From: JAQUCI01 sp034932685
GTDB lineage: Bacteria > Bacillota_I > Bacilli_A > Erysipelotrichales > Erysipelotrichaceae
Direction: 5' to 3'
NCBI GenBank assembly: GCA_034932685.1
Contig: JAYFOM010000031.1
Coordinates: 4,439 to 68,438 of the forward strand
DNA: 64,000 nt
Position 1 is the stretch's first letter; each line of letters starts with the position of its first letter. Shown here one piece after another: positions 34,760-44,110 of the stretch. The position numbers and the translations under genes are program-made. Below the pieces are notes generated by a model. The model made no database searches and was not told the DNA's origin. It was given only the letters and a program-made list of their open reading frames with translations.

Positions 34760-35440
34760 TTATTTCAACGGAAGTTCTTTTCCAATGAAAGCTATAGTTA
34801 ATGACACAAAAATATAAGTTTGAATAAGTCCTGCGAATAAATCGAAATAGAAATGAAGCGCAGGAGCAACAACAACTGCTAAAAAGTTAATATTCCCTAA
34901 TATAGGTACAATACTACTAACCATACCAGTAAACCCATAAACTAAGCCCATGATAATACCACCAGTCATGATATTACCAAATAAACGCATTGATAATGAG
35001 ATAAGTGGAGATATCTTACCAAATACATTCATGATAAAGAAAGGCGCAAACGGTTCAAAGTATCCTTTAATATAGTTTTTAATCCCATTAAACTTGATCG
35101 CATTCTTTTCAATCATAAACACCGTGATAAAGGCTAGAGTAAGTGTAACACTGAAATTAGCTGTTGGTGATTCAATCGCAAATAAGCCAGAAATATTTGA
35201 TAAGATCATATAACAAGCTAACATACCAATGTATGGTCCAAGATTTTCAGTAATAATCTCATTAGTATCTCTTTCAACCATTTTATCAACAGCCGATACT
35301 CCCATCATAGCTAGTAAGACCACTCCCTTTGGTTGAGCAAGTGGATCAAACTTACGTAATTGCTTATTCACATAGAAAAGCCCAGCTAATATAACTGTTG
35401 TTACCAGTATGATGCCGTATACAGCTGATTGAATTTCCAT
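34760..35440 (-). CDS. atpB: ATP synthase Fo subunit a
   Basis: A 226-residue stator channel subunit with about six transmembrane helices. The essential Arg lies in SLSMRLFGNIMTGG (near residue 152), and the last helix shows FAGLIQTYIFVSLT. It is first of the eight structural genes after the atpI-like gene. Confidence 0.95.
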   Translation of the reverse strand: MEIQSAVYGIILVTTVILAGLFYVNKQLRKFDPLAQPKGVVLLAMMGVSAVDKMVERDTNEIITENLGPYIGMLACYMILSNISGLFAIESPTANFSVTLTLAFITVFMIEKNAIKFNGIKNYIKGYFEPFAPFFIMNVFGKISPLISLSMRLFGNIMTGGIIMGLVYGFTGMVSSIVPILGNINFLAVVVAPALHFYFDLFAGLIQTYIFVSLTIAFIGKELPLK

Positions 35441-35454
35441 GAAAATAAACTCCT

Positions 35455-35793
35455 TTAATCTTTGTTTATTATCGCAAATGCGACAATAACAAACTTGTAA
35501 ATAGTAAAACCTAAAACCGAAGCGAATATATTAAAATAAGATGGATATAAGAAACTGATAACAAGTGGTAGGGCAATAATCGCATACCTTATTAATGTCG
35601 ATAATGAAAAAGCAAAAAAATTAATGTGTTTTTGATCAAATATCGCATCTGCCGTTTTAGTTAATAGAAAGAGATGCAGCATGCTAAACAAATGACCCAA
35701 CACGATACCAGCACTTATGCGACGATCAATAAACATCGTTACTATTGTCAATATCAAAGCGGTAATTGCCGCATAACGCATCTCTTTTGGCAT
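35455..35793 (-). CDS. AtpI-like small membrane protein
   Basis: A 112-residue protein with four hydrophobic segments, placed 14 bases before atpB at the position of atpI (uncI) in most atp operons. AtpI proteins help assemble the c-ring or carry Mg2+. Sequence similarity is weak, so the call rests mainly on size, topology and synteny. Confidence 0.7.
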   Translation of the reverse strand: MPKEMRYAAITALILTIVTMFIDRRISAGIVLGHLFSMLHLFLLTKTADAIFDQKHINFFAFSLSTLIRYAIIALPLVISFLYPSYFNIFASVLGFTIYKFVIVAFAIINKD

Positions 35794-35799
35794 TATCGA

Positions 35800-36420
35800 C
35801 TACTTAGTCCCGAATATGCGATCACCGGCATCACCAAGTCCGGGAACGATATATCCGATATCGTTTAGCTTTTCATCTAAAGCCGCTAAATAGATATCGA
35901 CGTCTGGGTGATCTTTCTCAATTAAGCTTACACCTTCTGGTGCTCCTACCAAACAAACTAACTTGATCGAAGTTGCGCCCTTAGTCTTAAGTAGACTAAT
36001 AGCAGCACTTGCAGAACCCCCAGTAGCTAACATTGGATCTAACACCATAGTAACTGAACTATTTAGATTGCTTGGAAACTTAGCATAATATTCGTGTGGT
36101 TCTAATGTTGTCTCATCACGATACAAACCCGCAAATCCTACTTTAGCTGTTGGTATCAAATTACGAATACCATTAACCATTCCAAGTCCCGCTCTTAGTA
36201 TTGGTACTAATACGATATCACAAGCTAACTCAGATGTTTCACAAATTGCCATCGGTGTTTTGATTGATACTGGTTTGACTGGCAAATCACGCGAAACTTC
36301 ATAAGCCATAAGACTGGCGATTTCATCCAAGTGTTGACTGAAATCTTTTGTGGTTGTTTTCTCATCACGCATATAAGCCAACTTATGGGTTATCAGCGGA
36401 TGGTTTAAAACTTTTAACAT
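35800..36420 (-). CDS. upp: Uracil phosphoribosyltransferase
   Basis: A 206-residue pyrimidine-salvage enzyme making UMP from uracil and PRPP. It has VPILRAGLGMVNG and the PRPP motif LDPMLATGGSASAA (about 130-143), plus the uracil-binding GYIVPGLGDAGDRIFG at the C-terminus. It lies directly upstream of the atp operon, an order common in Bacillota (glyA-upp-atp). Confidence 0.96.
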   Translation of the reverse strand: MLKVLNHPLITHKLAYMRDEKTTTKDFSQHLDEIASLMAYEVSRDLPVKPVSIKTPMAICETSELACDIVLVPILRAGLGMVNGIRNLIPTAKVGFAGLYRDETTLEPHEYYAKFPSNLNSSVTMVLDPMLATGGSASAAISLLKTKGATSIKLVCLVGAPEGVSLIEKDHPDVDIYLAALDEKLNDIGYIVPGLGDAGDRIFGTK

Positions 36421-36482
36421 ATATTTATCACCCCGTCAATTATAACATAACAATCATTTTTGACCACCTAATATTATCGGTT

Positions 36483-37706
36483 TCACTTTGGTATCACAAA
36501 AGCTTTGCTTAATGATAATACTTGTTTTTTAATGTTGATCAGTGCTTCTTGATCCTCTGCGTTTTCAATTGTAGTGCGAATCAAGTCCGCCACTTTCGCA
36601 AATTCAGCTTCTTTAAAACCTCTGGTAGTCATTGCTGGCGTTCCTAATCTAATACCACTTGTGATCATTGGTTTTTGTTGATCAAAAGGAATTGTGTTCT
36701 TATTACATGTGATCTTTACTTTATCTAATAGTATCTCTACTTCTTTACCAGTCATTTTAAATGAAGACATCGTATCAACTAAGAATAAATGAGTATCTGT
36801 GTTATTTGATACAACTCTAAAACCATTAGCTATCATTGCTTTAACAAAGGCTTTAGCGTTAGCTATTACTTGTTTCTGATAACTTATAAACGCTGGTTGT
36901 AATGCTTCATGAAAACATACTGCTTTAGCAGCGATAACATGCATCAATGGGCCACCTTGAATGCCTGGAAAAACATTTCGATCCAACGCACTAGCATACT
37001 CTTTTTTGCATAAGATAGCTCCACCTCTTGGTCCTCTTAAAGTTTTATGGGTTGTTGTTGTTACAAAATCAGCATACTTGACTGGATTAGGGTGCAATCC
37101 TGCAGCGACTAATCCAGCAATATGAGCCATATCTACCATTAATAATGCGTTTACTTCTTTTGCGATTGCAGCGAACTTACTAAAATCGATCGTATTACCA
37201 TAAGCACTAGCCCCAGCTACAATCAGTTTTGGTTTTATTTCTTTTGCCAGCGCTCTAACTTGATCATAATCGATCATCTCTGTTTTTGGATCAACACCAT
37301 AACCATAAAACTCATATAAGCGCCCTGAGAAATTAAGTTTATGTCCATGAGTTAAATGACCCCCGGCACTAAGATCCATACCAAGAACTTTATCGCCGAA
37401 ATTAAGCGCTGTTAAATATACTGCCATGTTTGCTTGGGACCCAGAATGTGGCTGAACATTAGCGTGTTCAGCATCGAATAATTCACACATTCTACTAATA
37501 GCCAAACTTTCAATCGCATCAACATGTTCACAGCCACCATAATAACGTTTGTTAGGATAGCCCTCAGCGTATTTGTTGGTCAAGATACTACCTGTCGCTT
37601 CACAAACAGCAGATGAAACATAGTTTTCAGAAGCAATTAGCTCAATATTTTCACTTTGACGTATCCGTTCATCTTCAATTAAATCAAACAAAATCTTGTC
37701 TATCAT
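36483..37706 (-). CDS. glyA: Serine hydroxymethyltransferase
   Basis: A 407-residue PLP enzyme that interconverts serine and glycine and loads one-carbon units on tetrahydrofolate. The PLP lysine lies in TTTTHKTLRGPRGG (Lys near 222), with MVDMAHIAGL upstream. It overlaps tsaC by 4 bases. FolD, encoded elsewhere in the window, uses the same folate pool. Confidence 0.97.
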   Translation of the reverse strand: MIDKILFDLIEDERIRQSENIELIASENYVSSAVCEATGSILTNKYAEGYPNKRYYGGCEHVDAIESLAISRMCELFDAEHANVQPHSGSQANMAVYLTALNFGDKVLGMDLSAGGHLTHGHKLNFSGRLYEFYGYGVDPKTEMIDYDQVRALAKEIKPKLIVAGASAYGNTIDFSKFAAIAKEVNALLMVDMAHIAGLVAAGLHPNPVKYADFVTTTTHKTLRGPRGGAILCKKEYASALDRNVFPGIQGGPLMHVIAAKAVCFHEALQPAFISYQKQVIANAKAFVKAMIANGFRVVSNNTDTHLFLVDTMSSFKMTGKEVEILLDKVKITCNKNTIPFDQQKPMITSGIRLGTPAMTTRGFKEAEFAKVADLIRTTIENAEDQEALINIKKQVLSLSKAFVIPK

Positions 37707-38320
37707 TTCATATCCTCCAAAGAGTCAAGTATCTCTTGTAGTGTTATCGGTCCTTCTCTTAATAATTTTATCTCTTCATCCACAGTACTAATGATCGTGC
37801 TTGCTATCCCTTTACTACACTTACCTATCACTACCGCATCAATTGTGCTATCTAGTTGCTCTAAGACTTCTTCGTGGGTTTTAGCAGGTGCTTCATTTGA
37901 TATATTAGCACTTGGCACTAATAATGGCACTTGTACAAAGTCAATTATACTAAGAACAAACTCATCATTTGGCATTCTAATTGCCACTGTATCAAAACCA
38001 TTAGTTACATAATCCGCTAAATCTTTACGTTTACGAAAAACAATTGTTAAAGCATTGGGTAACCATCTCTTTATTAAAAAGCGATCTCTTTCATTCAACT
38101 CTGCGACCATTTCTATTTGTTTCAAACTATTTACCATCATGGGAAAAGGTTTAGTCTCAGGTCTTTTCTTCGCAAGTTTCAACTTATCTATAGCCATTCT
38201 TGAATCATATCTAATCCCAAGCCCATATACCGTATCGGTTGGAAAAGCTACAATTCCGTCTTTTCTAATAATCGCTGCTACTTCTTTAATATCTTTGTTA
38301 GTTAAGAGTTTTGTTTTCAT
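37703..38320 (-). CDS. tsaC: Threonylcarbamoyl-AMP synthase (TsaC/Sua5/YwlC family)
   Basis: A 205-residue protein that makes the threonylcarbamoyl-adenylate used for the t6A37 tRNA modification. The YrdC-fold motifs are PTDTVYGLG (28-36), KKRPETKPFPMMV, PNALTIVF and LLVPSANISNEAP. It is shorter than Sua5 and lacks its C-terminal domain. It lies between prmC and glyA, as in Bacillus and relatives. Confidence 0.92.
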   Translation of the reverse strand: MKTKLLTNKDIKEVAAIIRKDGIVAFPTDTVYGLGIRYDSRMAIDKLKLAKKRPETKPFPMMVNSLKQIEMVAELNERDRFLIKRWLPNALTIVFRKRKDLADYVTNGFDTVAIRMPNDEFVLSIIDFVQVPLLVPSANISNEAPAKTHEEVLEQLDSTIDAVVIGKCSKGIASTIISTVDEEIKLLREGPITLQEILDSLEDMK

Positions 38321-38360
38321 GATTACATTTTATCACAATTTTCTTTTCCTAATATAAAAA

Positions 38361-38380
38361 GCCTTGTCAGCTGACAAGAC
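38361..38380 (-). terminator. Terminator after prmC
   Basis: A palindromic stem CTTGTCAG/CTGACAAG extended by flanking pairs is followed on the minus strand by TTTTTATATT. It lies just behind the prmC stop and closes the tdk-prfA-prmC transcript. Confidence 0.8.
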
Positions 38381-38384
38381 TCAT

Positions 38385-39239
38385 TTATAAATTGATATAG
38401 ACAAACAACATCCTGTCTTTTCCGTTTAAATCCTTGATAACTTCAACTTTTTGGCCAGGATAGAGTGAATTAACTAGACTGATCAAGTCTTCCTTTTGTT
38501 GATATCCAATTTCAAAGGCCATCATTGCTTTATCATTTAATATTTTTTTTGCATCTGTTAAAATGATGCGATAAAATTTTAAACCATCCTCTCCACCAAA
38601 TAACGCCATATTAGGCTCATAATCAACTACTGATCGATCAAGTGATTCATTTGTACTAATATAAGGCGGATTAGAAACTAAAATATCAAGTTTGATGTTA
38701 TTTGTAATTAGTGGTTGTAGCATATCACCAGTATAGAAAGTAATATCAACATCATTGTTAGTAGCATTAGCTTTAGCAATCGCGAGTGTTTTATCATTTA
38801 ACTCAACCGCATAAGTTTTAAGCTTTTTTTCTTCTGCACTTAATGTAATAGCGATCGCACCACTACCACAAGCCACATCAGCAAGCGTAATCACTTGATA
38901 ATCACTAAAGAATGCATCAATACGCTCTAGCACATTAGCACAAAGTTCTTCAGTTTCATATCGAGGGATAAAAACATCTTCATTAACCATGAGTTTGCGT
39001 CCATAAAACCATTGGTAACCAAGAATATAAGCTAATGGTTCTTGCTTGATCAATCTTTCAATTCCAGCTTGAAATCTTGTTGCGATATCTTTGTCTGCCT
39101 CTTTATGGTAATCAAGATAAAGATCAATAGTTTTCTCTTGGGTCAATTCATACATTAAAAGCTTAATCGCACTTATTGAAACATCTTGTTGCGCTGTTAA
39201 GCTTTCACTCTCTTTGATTAATTCATGATAAGTCTTCAT
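38385..39239 (-). CDS. prmC: Release-factor glutamine methyltransferase
   Basis: A 284-residue methyltransferase that modifies the Gln of the GGQ motif of release factors. The substrate-binding NPPY motif appears as SNPPYIS, and the SAM-binding motif is LADVACGSGAIAI. Its first bases overlap the end of prfA by 4, coupling it to its substrate gene. Confidence 0.94.
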   Translation of the reverse strand: MKTYHELIKESESLTAQQDVSISAIKLLMYELTQEKTIDLYLDYHKEADKDIATRFQAGIERLIKQEPLAYILGYQWFYGRKLMVNEDVFIPRYETEELCANVLERIDAFFSDYQVITLADVACGSGAIAITLSAEEKKLKTYAVELNDKTLAIAKANATNNDVDITFYTGDMLQPLITNNIKLDILVSNPPYISTNESLDRSVVDYEPNMALFGGEDGLKFYRIILTDAKKILNDKAMMAFEIGYQQKEDLISLVNSLYPGQKVEVIKDLNGKDRMLFVYINL

Positions 39240-40306
39240 TGCTGAGCCAATACTTCTTTTTGTTCTTGTTCAAGCAATGCTGAAACAACATCATCAAGTT
39301 TACCTTCAACAATTCTATCTAATTGATTCAAGGTTAAGCCAATGCGATGATCAGTTACTCTATTTTGGGGATAATTATATGTTCTGATCTTTTCAGAACG
39401 ATCACCCTTACCAATCTTTGAACGTCTGATTGCGCCTTTTTCTTCTTCTTGTTTACGTTGAAGTTCTTCTAAAACACGCGCTCTGATAATGCGTAGTGCT
39501 GTTGCCCTATTTTCATGTTGTGATCTACCATCTTGACAGTTAACAGAGATTCCAGTTGGTTTATGGGTAATTCTAACCGCTGAATCTGTCTTATTAATGT
39601 GCTGTCCCCCAGCACCACTTGCGCGATGAGTTTCAATCTCAAGATCAGCATCATCAATTTCAATATCAGCATCTTCGGCATCAGCTAATACTAATACAGT
39701 CGCTGTTGAAGTATGAATTCGCCCCTGTGTTTCTGTTTTAGGTACTCTTTGAACTCGATGTGCTCCTGATTCAAACTTTAAAAAGCGATAAGGCTCATCA
39801 CCCTTAACTAGAAATGATATCATCGTAAAACCACCAGCTTCTGACTCTGATGCTTGCATGATTTCCGTCTTCCATCCCTTACCCTCAGCATATTTAACAT
39901 ACATGCGATAAAGATCACCAGCGAAAATATTACCTTCATCACCACCAGCAGCTCCTCTGATCTCAATCAATGCATTATGATCGTCATTTGGATCTTTTGG
40001 TATTAATAAAACCTCGATCTTAGCTAAAAGTTCAGTTTCTTTTTCTTCTTGTTCACTTAGTTCAAGTTCAGCCATCATTCTAATTTCGTGATCTTTTTCA
40101 TTTAATAACTGTTTTGCTTGTTTTAGATGGCCTTGAATTACTTTTAGTTCATCATAAGCTTCAACTAGTTGTCTTAATCCCGCTTGTTCTTTTGCCATTT
40201 TAGCCATTAGACGAGGATTTTTAATTACTTCTTCACTAATTAATTGTTGATCTAAGTCTTGAAAGCGTTTATTTATTTCTTCAAGTTTATTGATAATAGC
40301 GCTCAT
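39236..40306 (-). CDS. prfA: Peptide chain release factor 1
   Basis: A 356-residue factor that ends translation at UAA and UAG. The catalytic loop GAGGQHINK (near 232-240) and the domain pattern RIHTSTATV are present. It shares an operon with tdk and prmC. That UGA is also a stop here implies an RF2 gene elsewhere. Confidence 0.96.
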   Translation of the reverse strand: MSAIINKLEEINKRFQDLDQQLISEEVIKNPRLMAKMAKEQAGLRQLVEAYDELKVIQGHLKQAKQLLNEKDHEIRMMAELELSEQEEKETELLAKIEVLLIPKDPNDDHNALIEIRGAAGGDEGNIFAGDLYRMYVKYAEGKGWKTEIMQASESEAGGFTMISFLVKGDEPYRFLKFESGAHRVQRVPKTETQGRIHTSTATVLVLADAEDADIEIDDADLEIETHRASGAGGQHINKTDSAVRITHKPTGISVNCQDGRSQHENRATALRIIRARVLEELQRKQEEEKGAIRRSKIGKGDRSEKIRTYNYPQNRVTDHRIGLTLNQLDRIVEGKLDDVVSALLEQEQKEVLAQQ

Positions 40307-40315
40307 TTCTACTCC

Positions 40316-40906
40316 TTATTTTATTGTTGGCTTATCCAACATTTCATAACAATGACGACAACGAGCTTCATAGCTCTCACTAGCTCCTACCATAATGATT
40401 GGATCATTATAGTTAGCAGGTTCGCCATTTACAATTCTTTGGGTCCTTGTAGCTGGGGCGCCACATTTAGTACATACTGCAGTTAACTTCATTACAAATT
40501 CAGCACTAGTGATTAAATCAGCCATCGCACCAAACGGTTCTACTCTAAAATCAGTATCAAGGCCTGCAGCCATTACTCTTTTACCCATAGCACATAAAAT
40601 ATCACAAACATAAATAATATCATGTTCAAAAAATTGTGCTTCATCAATCGCCACGACATCAACATCATCACTAACAAAATCTAAGATATCTTTCGCTTTT
40701 TCCACAACGATGCTGTCAACAAAACTACCGGCATGTGATACTACTTTGGTTTGACTATAACGGTTATCAATAGCAGGTTTGAATACCAAGACTCGCTTTT
40801 TCGCAAATTCTAATACTTTTATCCTTCTAATCAATTCTTCTGTTTTGCCAGCAAACATACAACCAGCAATTACTTCAAGATAACCGTCACGATATTTATG
40901 ATACAT
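40316..40906 (-). CDS. tdk: Thymidine kinase
   Basis: A 196-residue type II kinase that phosphorylates thymidine. The P-loop is GCMFAGKTEEL (15-25) and Walker B with the catalytic Glu is VVAIDEAQFF. The zinc site is made by CTKCG and CRHCYE. The order rpmE-tdk-prfA-prmC is conserved in Bacillota. Confidence 0.96.
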   Translation of the reverse strand: MYHKYRDGYLEVIAGCMFAGKTEELIRRIKVLEFAKKRVLVFKPAIDNRYSQTKVVSHAGSFVDSIVVEKAKDILDFVSDDVDVVAIDEAQFFEHDIIYVCDILCAMGKRVMAAGLDTDFRVEPFGAMADLITSAEFVMKLTAVCTKCGAPATRTQRIVNGEPANYNDPIIMVGASESYEARCRHCYEMLDKPTIK

Positions 40907-40943
40907 ATTTCCTACCTCTGTTTACGAAACAATTATAGCAAAA

Positions 40944-40967
40944 AAATAAGAGATTTCTCTCTTATTT
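40944..40967 (-). terminator. Terminator of rpmE
   Basis: A 10-bp stem AAATAAGAGA/TCTCTTATTT with a 4-base loop, followed on the minus strand by a T-run (TTTTTT). It overlaps the rpmE stop codon. Directly behind it, GCTATAATT gives a -10 element for tdk. Confidence 0.85.
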
Positions 40968-41171
40968 CTGTTCAATGCCGTATTTTTTATTAAACTTCTC
41001 AACTCGTCCTTGTGCCTGAACAAATCTTTGTTTGCCGGTATAGAACGGATGACAATTGCTGCAAGTGTCAACACGGATCTCTTTTTTAGTTGATCCTGTT
41101 TCAAATTCAGCACCACATGATGTACATACAACTGTCACAGCGTTATGAGTTGGGTGAATTCCTTGTTTCAT
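40962..41171 (-). CDS. rpmE: 50S ribosomal protein L31, zinc-binding form
   Basis: A 69-residue ribosomal protein. CTSCG (16-20) and CSNCH (37-41) form the zinc ribbon of the C+ type, and the start KQGIHPTHN plus HPFYTGKQRFV are typical. The ribosome site is GGAAGGAG. Confidence 0.95.
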   Translation of the reverse strand: MKQGIHPTHNAVTVVCTSCGAEFETGSTKKEIRVDTCSNCHPFYTGKQRFVQAQGRVEKFNKKYGIEQK

Positions 41172-41185
41172 ACTTTCTCCTTCCG

Positions 41186-41210
41186 CCTTGGATATCTTAT
41201 CAATCCAAAG
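41186..41210 (-). promoter_or_regulatory. Leader hairpin upstream of rpmE, candidate L31 autoregulatory site
   Basis: An 8-bp stem (CTTTGGAT/ATCCAAGG, one G-U pair) with a 9-base loop ends four bases before the ribosome site of rpmE. L31 genes of Bacillota often carry such leader structures bound by the protein itself. Identity with a known L31 leader family is inferred from position only. Confidence 0.4.
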
Positions 41211-41254
41211 TAAGTTTGCTTATACATGTTAACATAACCCTATACTTAATGCAA

Positions 41255-41968
41255 TCATTTTCGACTAAAGCAAAACAAAGCAATACTTACCGCAATTGGT
41301 AAGCTTAAGCTATCAATCTTATCGTTATGTGCTATCTTGATTTGTTTACCAATATCTTTAAATTGTGGTGGTAAACCACTTGATTCATTACCGAATATTA
41401 ATGCATATAATGAGCTGGTAATGTTGGTGTCAAGTAAATCTTCACCATCAAGTCGAAAAGTAAAAAATTCATGTTTACTGTTTTTTTGATAATCTTCGAA
41501 ACTATCATAATAAACGCAACGCATTTGGAAAAAAGCTCCCATGCTGGCTCTTATGACTTTGGGATCAAAGATATCAACCGCTGGTTTAATGATAGCTATA
41601 TCATAGATATCAAATCCTAAAGCAGTTCTAATGATCGTTCCGATATTACCCATGTTAGATGGGTTAACCAATACAATATGATTTAAGGATTGGTTTAGTT
41701 TCATCTCGTATTTGTTAAACTCAGCGATTACCAAACATTTTTCCTTATCTGATAAACGATTGAAGATGCGATCATTAAACTCATAAATTACTTTGTTTCT
41801 TTCACACATACTTATAAACTTATCTATATCTTTGCTTTTGGTAAATAATGAATGAAAGTAAACTTTACATACCTTATCAGTTTGATGAGTCAGTAATTCA
41901 TAAGTTAATGATGCACCAAGCGCATAACTTGTTTCATTGCTTTTTTTGTAGTTTTGTCCTAATTTCAT
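41255..41968 (-). CDS. SpoU-family rRNA/tRNA 2'-O-methyltransferase
   Basis: A 237-residue protein whose C-terminal SPOUT domain has the three SpoU motifs: NPSNMGNIGTIIRTALGF, ALIFGNESSGLP and LSLPIAVSIALF. They form the knotted SAM site. The N-terminal part resembles the RNA-binding substrate domain. The exact target nucleotide cannot be told. It is divergent from the DUF1846 gene. Confidence 0.88.
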   Translation of the reverse strand: MKLGQNYKKSNETSYALGASLTYELLTHQTDKVCKVYFHSLFTKSKDIDKFISMCERNKVIYEFNDRIFNRLSDKEKCLVIAEFNKYEMKLNQSLNHIVLVNPSNMGNIGTIIRTALGFDIYDIAIIKPAVDIFDPKVIRASMGAFFQMRCVYYDSFEDYQKNSKHEFFTFRLDGEDLLDTNITSSLYALIFGNESSGLPPQFKDIGKQIKIAHNDKIDSLSLPIAVSIALFCFSRK

Positions 41969-42027
41969 ATTTGCCTCTTACTGCTGATTATATCACATAA
42001 TTTTCTTACGAATTCTTAACTCTTTAA

Positions 42028-42036
42028 TGCTATAAT
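42028..42036 (+). promoter_or_regulatory. Extended -10 promoter of the DUF1846 gene
   Basis: TGCTATAAT stands about 30 bases upstream of the start and is followed by the ribosome site GGAGAT. No good -35 is visible. Confidence 0.6.
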
Positions 42037-42064
42037 CAATATATTGTAAAAATGGAGATAATTT

Positions 42065-43552
42065 ATGGATAAAACAGCTTTTGATATTGATCGTTATATT
42101 GACATGCAATCAAATAAGATTCTAGATAGAGTTAATATGTTTAACAATAAACTTTATTTAGAGTACGGTGGAAAATTGTTTGATGATAATCACGCTTCAA
42201 GAGTTGTTCCTGGTTTTTTACCTGACACTAAAATTAAAATGTTAATGAAGTTAGCTGATAAGATTGAAATTCTTATCACTATAAACGCTAACGACATTCA
42301 AAAGAATAAACTACGCGGTGATTTGGGTATTACTTATGATCAAGAAGTATTACGTTTGATAGACGCTTTTAGAGCTATACCCTTATATGTAAGTGGGGTT
42401 GTCATTACCCAATATACCAAACAAAGTGCAGCTGATAAATTTCGTCAACAATTAGAACGCTTAGAGATCAAAACCTATCTTCATTATCCTATTGATAATT
42501 ATCCCGTCAATGTTGATCAAATTGTCAGTGATGATGGTTATGGTAAAAATGATTACATTGAAACAACGCGTCCATTAGTTGTTGTTACCGCTCCAGGACC
42601 AGGAAGCGGCAAGATGGCAACTTGTTTATCACAACTTTATCATGAAAATAGAAATGGTAAGATTGCTGGATACGCTAAATTTGAAACTTTCCCTATTTGG
42701 AATTTACCATTAAAACATCCTATTAATCTGGCTTATGAAGCAGCGACAGCTGATTTAAATGATGTAAACATGATTGATCCTTTCCATTTAGATGCTTATG
42801 GTGTCAAGACCGTTAACTATAATCGCGATGTCGAAATATTCCCGGTATTACAAAACATCTTTAACAAGATTTTTAATGAATGTCCTTACAAATCACCTAC
42901 TGACATGGGTGTAAATATGATTGGTTTTTGTATCACTAACGATGAAATGACACAAATTGCCGCCCATGATGAAATTATTAGGCGCTATTATCAAGCTTTA
43001 GTTGATTTTAGAATGGGTCTTATTGATGAAGCTGTTAGTCAGAAAGTGCGCTTAGTCATGAATCAAGCTAATATATCAATTAATGATCGAAAAGTTGTTG
43101 CTTCAGCCTTAGCTAAAGCCGAAGAGACCGCAACTCCTGCAGTAGCTATCGAGCTACCTGATGGTTTTATCGTGACTGGTAAGACTTCATCATTGCTTGG
43201 AGCATCAAGTGCTGCATTACTTAATGCTTTGAAACATTTAGCACGTATTGATGATGATATTATGTTAATATCACCCTTTATCATAAAGCCAATCCAAGAT
43301 TTAAAGATTAACATGTTAAAGAATAACAATCCTCGTCTTCATACTGATGAGTTATTAATTGCGTTATCAATTTCTGCTTTATCAAATCCTGTAGCTGAAA
43401 GAGCAATGCAATATATATCGATGTTGAAAGGCAGTCAAATGCACTCAAGCGTTATTTTATCTTCAGTCGATTTAAATCTTTTAAAAAAGCTAAATATTCA
43501 AGTAACTTGTGAACCAATATATCAAACTAAGAAATTATATCATCGGAAATAA
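42065..43552 (+). CDS. DUF1846-family protein
   Basis: A 495-residue cytoplasmic protein of the DUF1846 family, recognised by its N-terminal FDIDRYIDMQSNKILDRV, the VVTAPGPGSGKMATCLSQLYHE segment (a P-loop-like GPGSGKM) and YKSPTDMGVNMIGF. It is full length. Family members are common in Bacillota and fold like nucleotide-binding proteins, but the reaction is not established. The last 18 bases overlap the end of the convergent transporter gene. Confidence 0.88.
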   Translation: MDKTAFDIDRYIDMQSNKILDRVNMFNNKLYLEYGGKLFDDNHASRVVPGFLPDTKIKMLMKLADKIEILITINANDIQKNKLRGDLGITYDQEVLRLIDAFRAIPLYVSGVVITQYTKQSAADKFRQQLERLEIKTYLHYPIDNYPVNVDQIVSDDGYGKNDYIETTRPLVVVTAPGPGSGKMATCLSQLYHENRNGKIAGYAKFETFPIWNLPLKHPINLAYEAATADLNDVNMIDPFHLDAYGVKTVNYNRDVEIFPVLQNIFNKIFNECPYKSPTDMGVNMIGFCITNDEMTQIAAHDEIIRRYYQALVDFRMGLIDEAVSQKVRLVMNQANISINDRKVVASALAKAEETATPAVAIELPDGFIVTGKTSSLLGASSAALLNALKHLARIDDDIMLISPFIIKPIQDLKINMLKNNNPRLHTDELLIALSISALSNPVAERAMQYISMLKGSQMHSSVILSSVDLNLLKKLNIQVTCEPIYQTKKLYHRK

Positions 43553-44110
43553 TAAATATAAAAATGTACCAATCAAGCCACTACTAAATATTATCAAGAT
43601 TGGATTCACTTTATAACGTCGTAAAGTATATAAAGCTATAATAAACAATGTTAATTCAATAAGGTTGATTTCGCTTGTTTTGATACTGTGATAATCACTA
43701 GTCTGAAACAAAGCTAAAAACAATATCGCTAAACCAGCTGAAAGAATCATCGCAACTACTAATGGTCTAATCCTTTTTAGGATGTTTTTTATGATTTCAA
43801 TACCTTTATACCGCTGGTAAAACCAAGCTAAAGCCATTACTATGATCAAAGAAGGAAGAATACTGCCAAGTGTACTGATCAGAGCAAGCAGTATCCCGCC
43901 AGACTTCATTCCAACAAAGGTCGCAGCGTTAATCATTATAGGACCAGGGGTTAGTTCCGCAATGGTAATTAAATCCATAAATTCTTTATATGTTAACCAT
44001 TGATATTGTTTAACGATCAAACTTTGAATCAATGGTACTGATGCATAACCCCCACCAAAGCTAAATAATCCTATTTGGAAAAAACTTAAGAAAAAAGTAA
44101 GAATGTTCAT
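43535..44110 (-). CDS. Chromate-type transporter, half-size subunit (second)
   Basis: A 191-residue membrane protein of the ChrA family with about six hydrophobic segments. It starts with the family repeat FFQIGLFSFGGGYASVPLI and has LITIAELTPGPIMINAATFVG. It pairs with the adjacent half-size subunit, the two together corresponding to one full-length ChrA. The substrate may be chromate, sulfate or another anion and cannot be decided. Its stop overlaps that of the convergent DUF1846 gene. Confidence 0.88.
   Translation of the reverse strand: MNILTFFLSFFQIGLFSFGGGYASVPLIQSLIVKQYQWLTYKEFMDLITIAELTPGPIMINAATFVGMKSGGILLALISTLGSILPSLIIVMALAWFYQRYKGIEIIKNILKRIRPLVVAMILSAGLAILFLALFQTSDYHSIKTSEINLIELTLFIIALYTLRRYKVNPILIIFSSGLIGTFLYLLFPMI

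Noticed and set aside
40922..41131. A 69-codon frame overlapping rpmE
   Set aside because: It is an out-of-frame shadow; the rpmE frame with two CxxC pairs and a strong ribosome site is the real gene.
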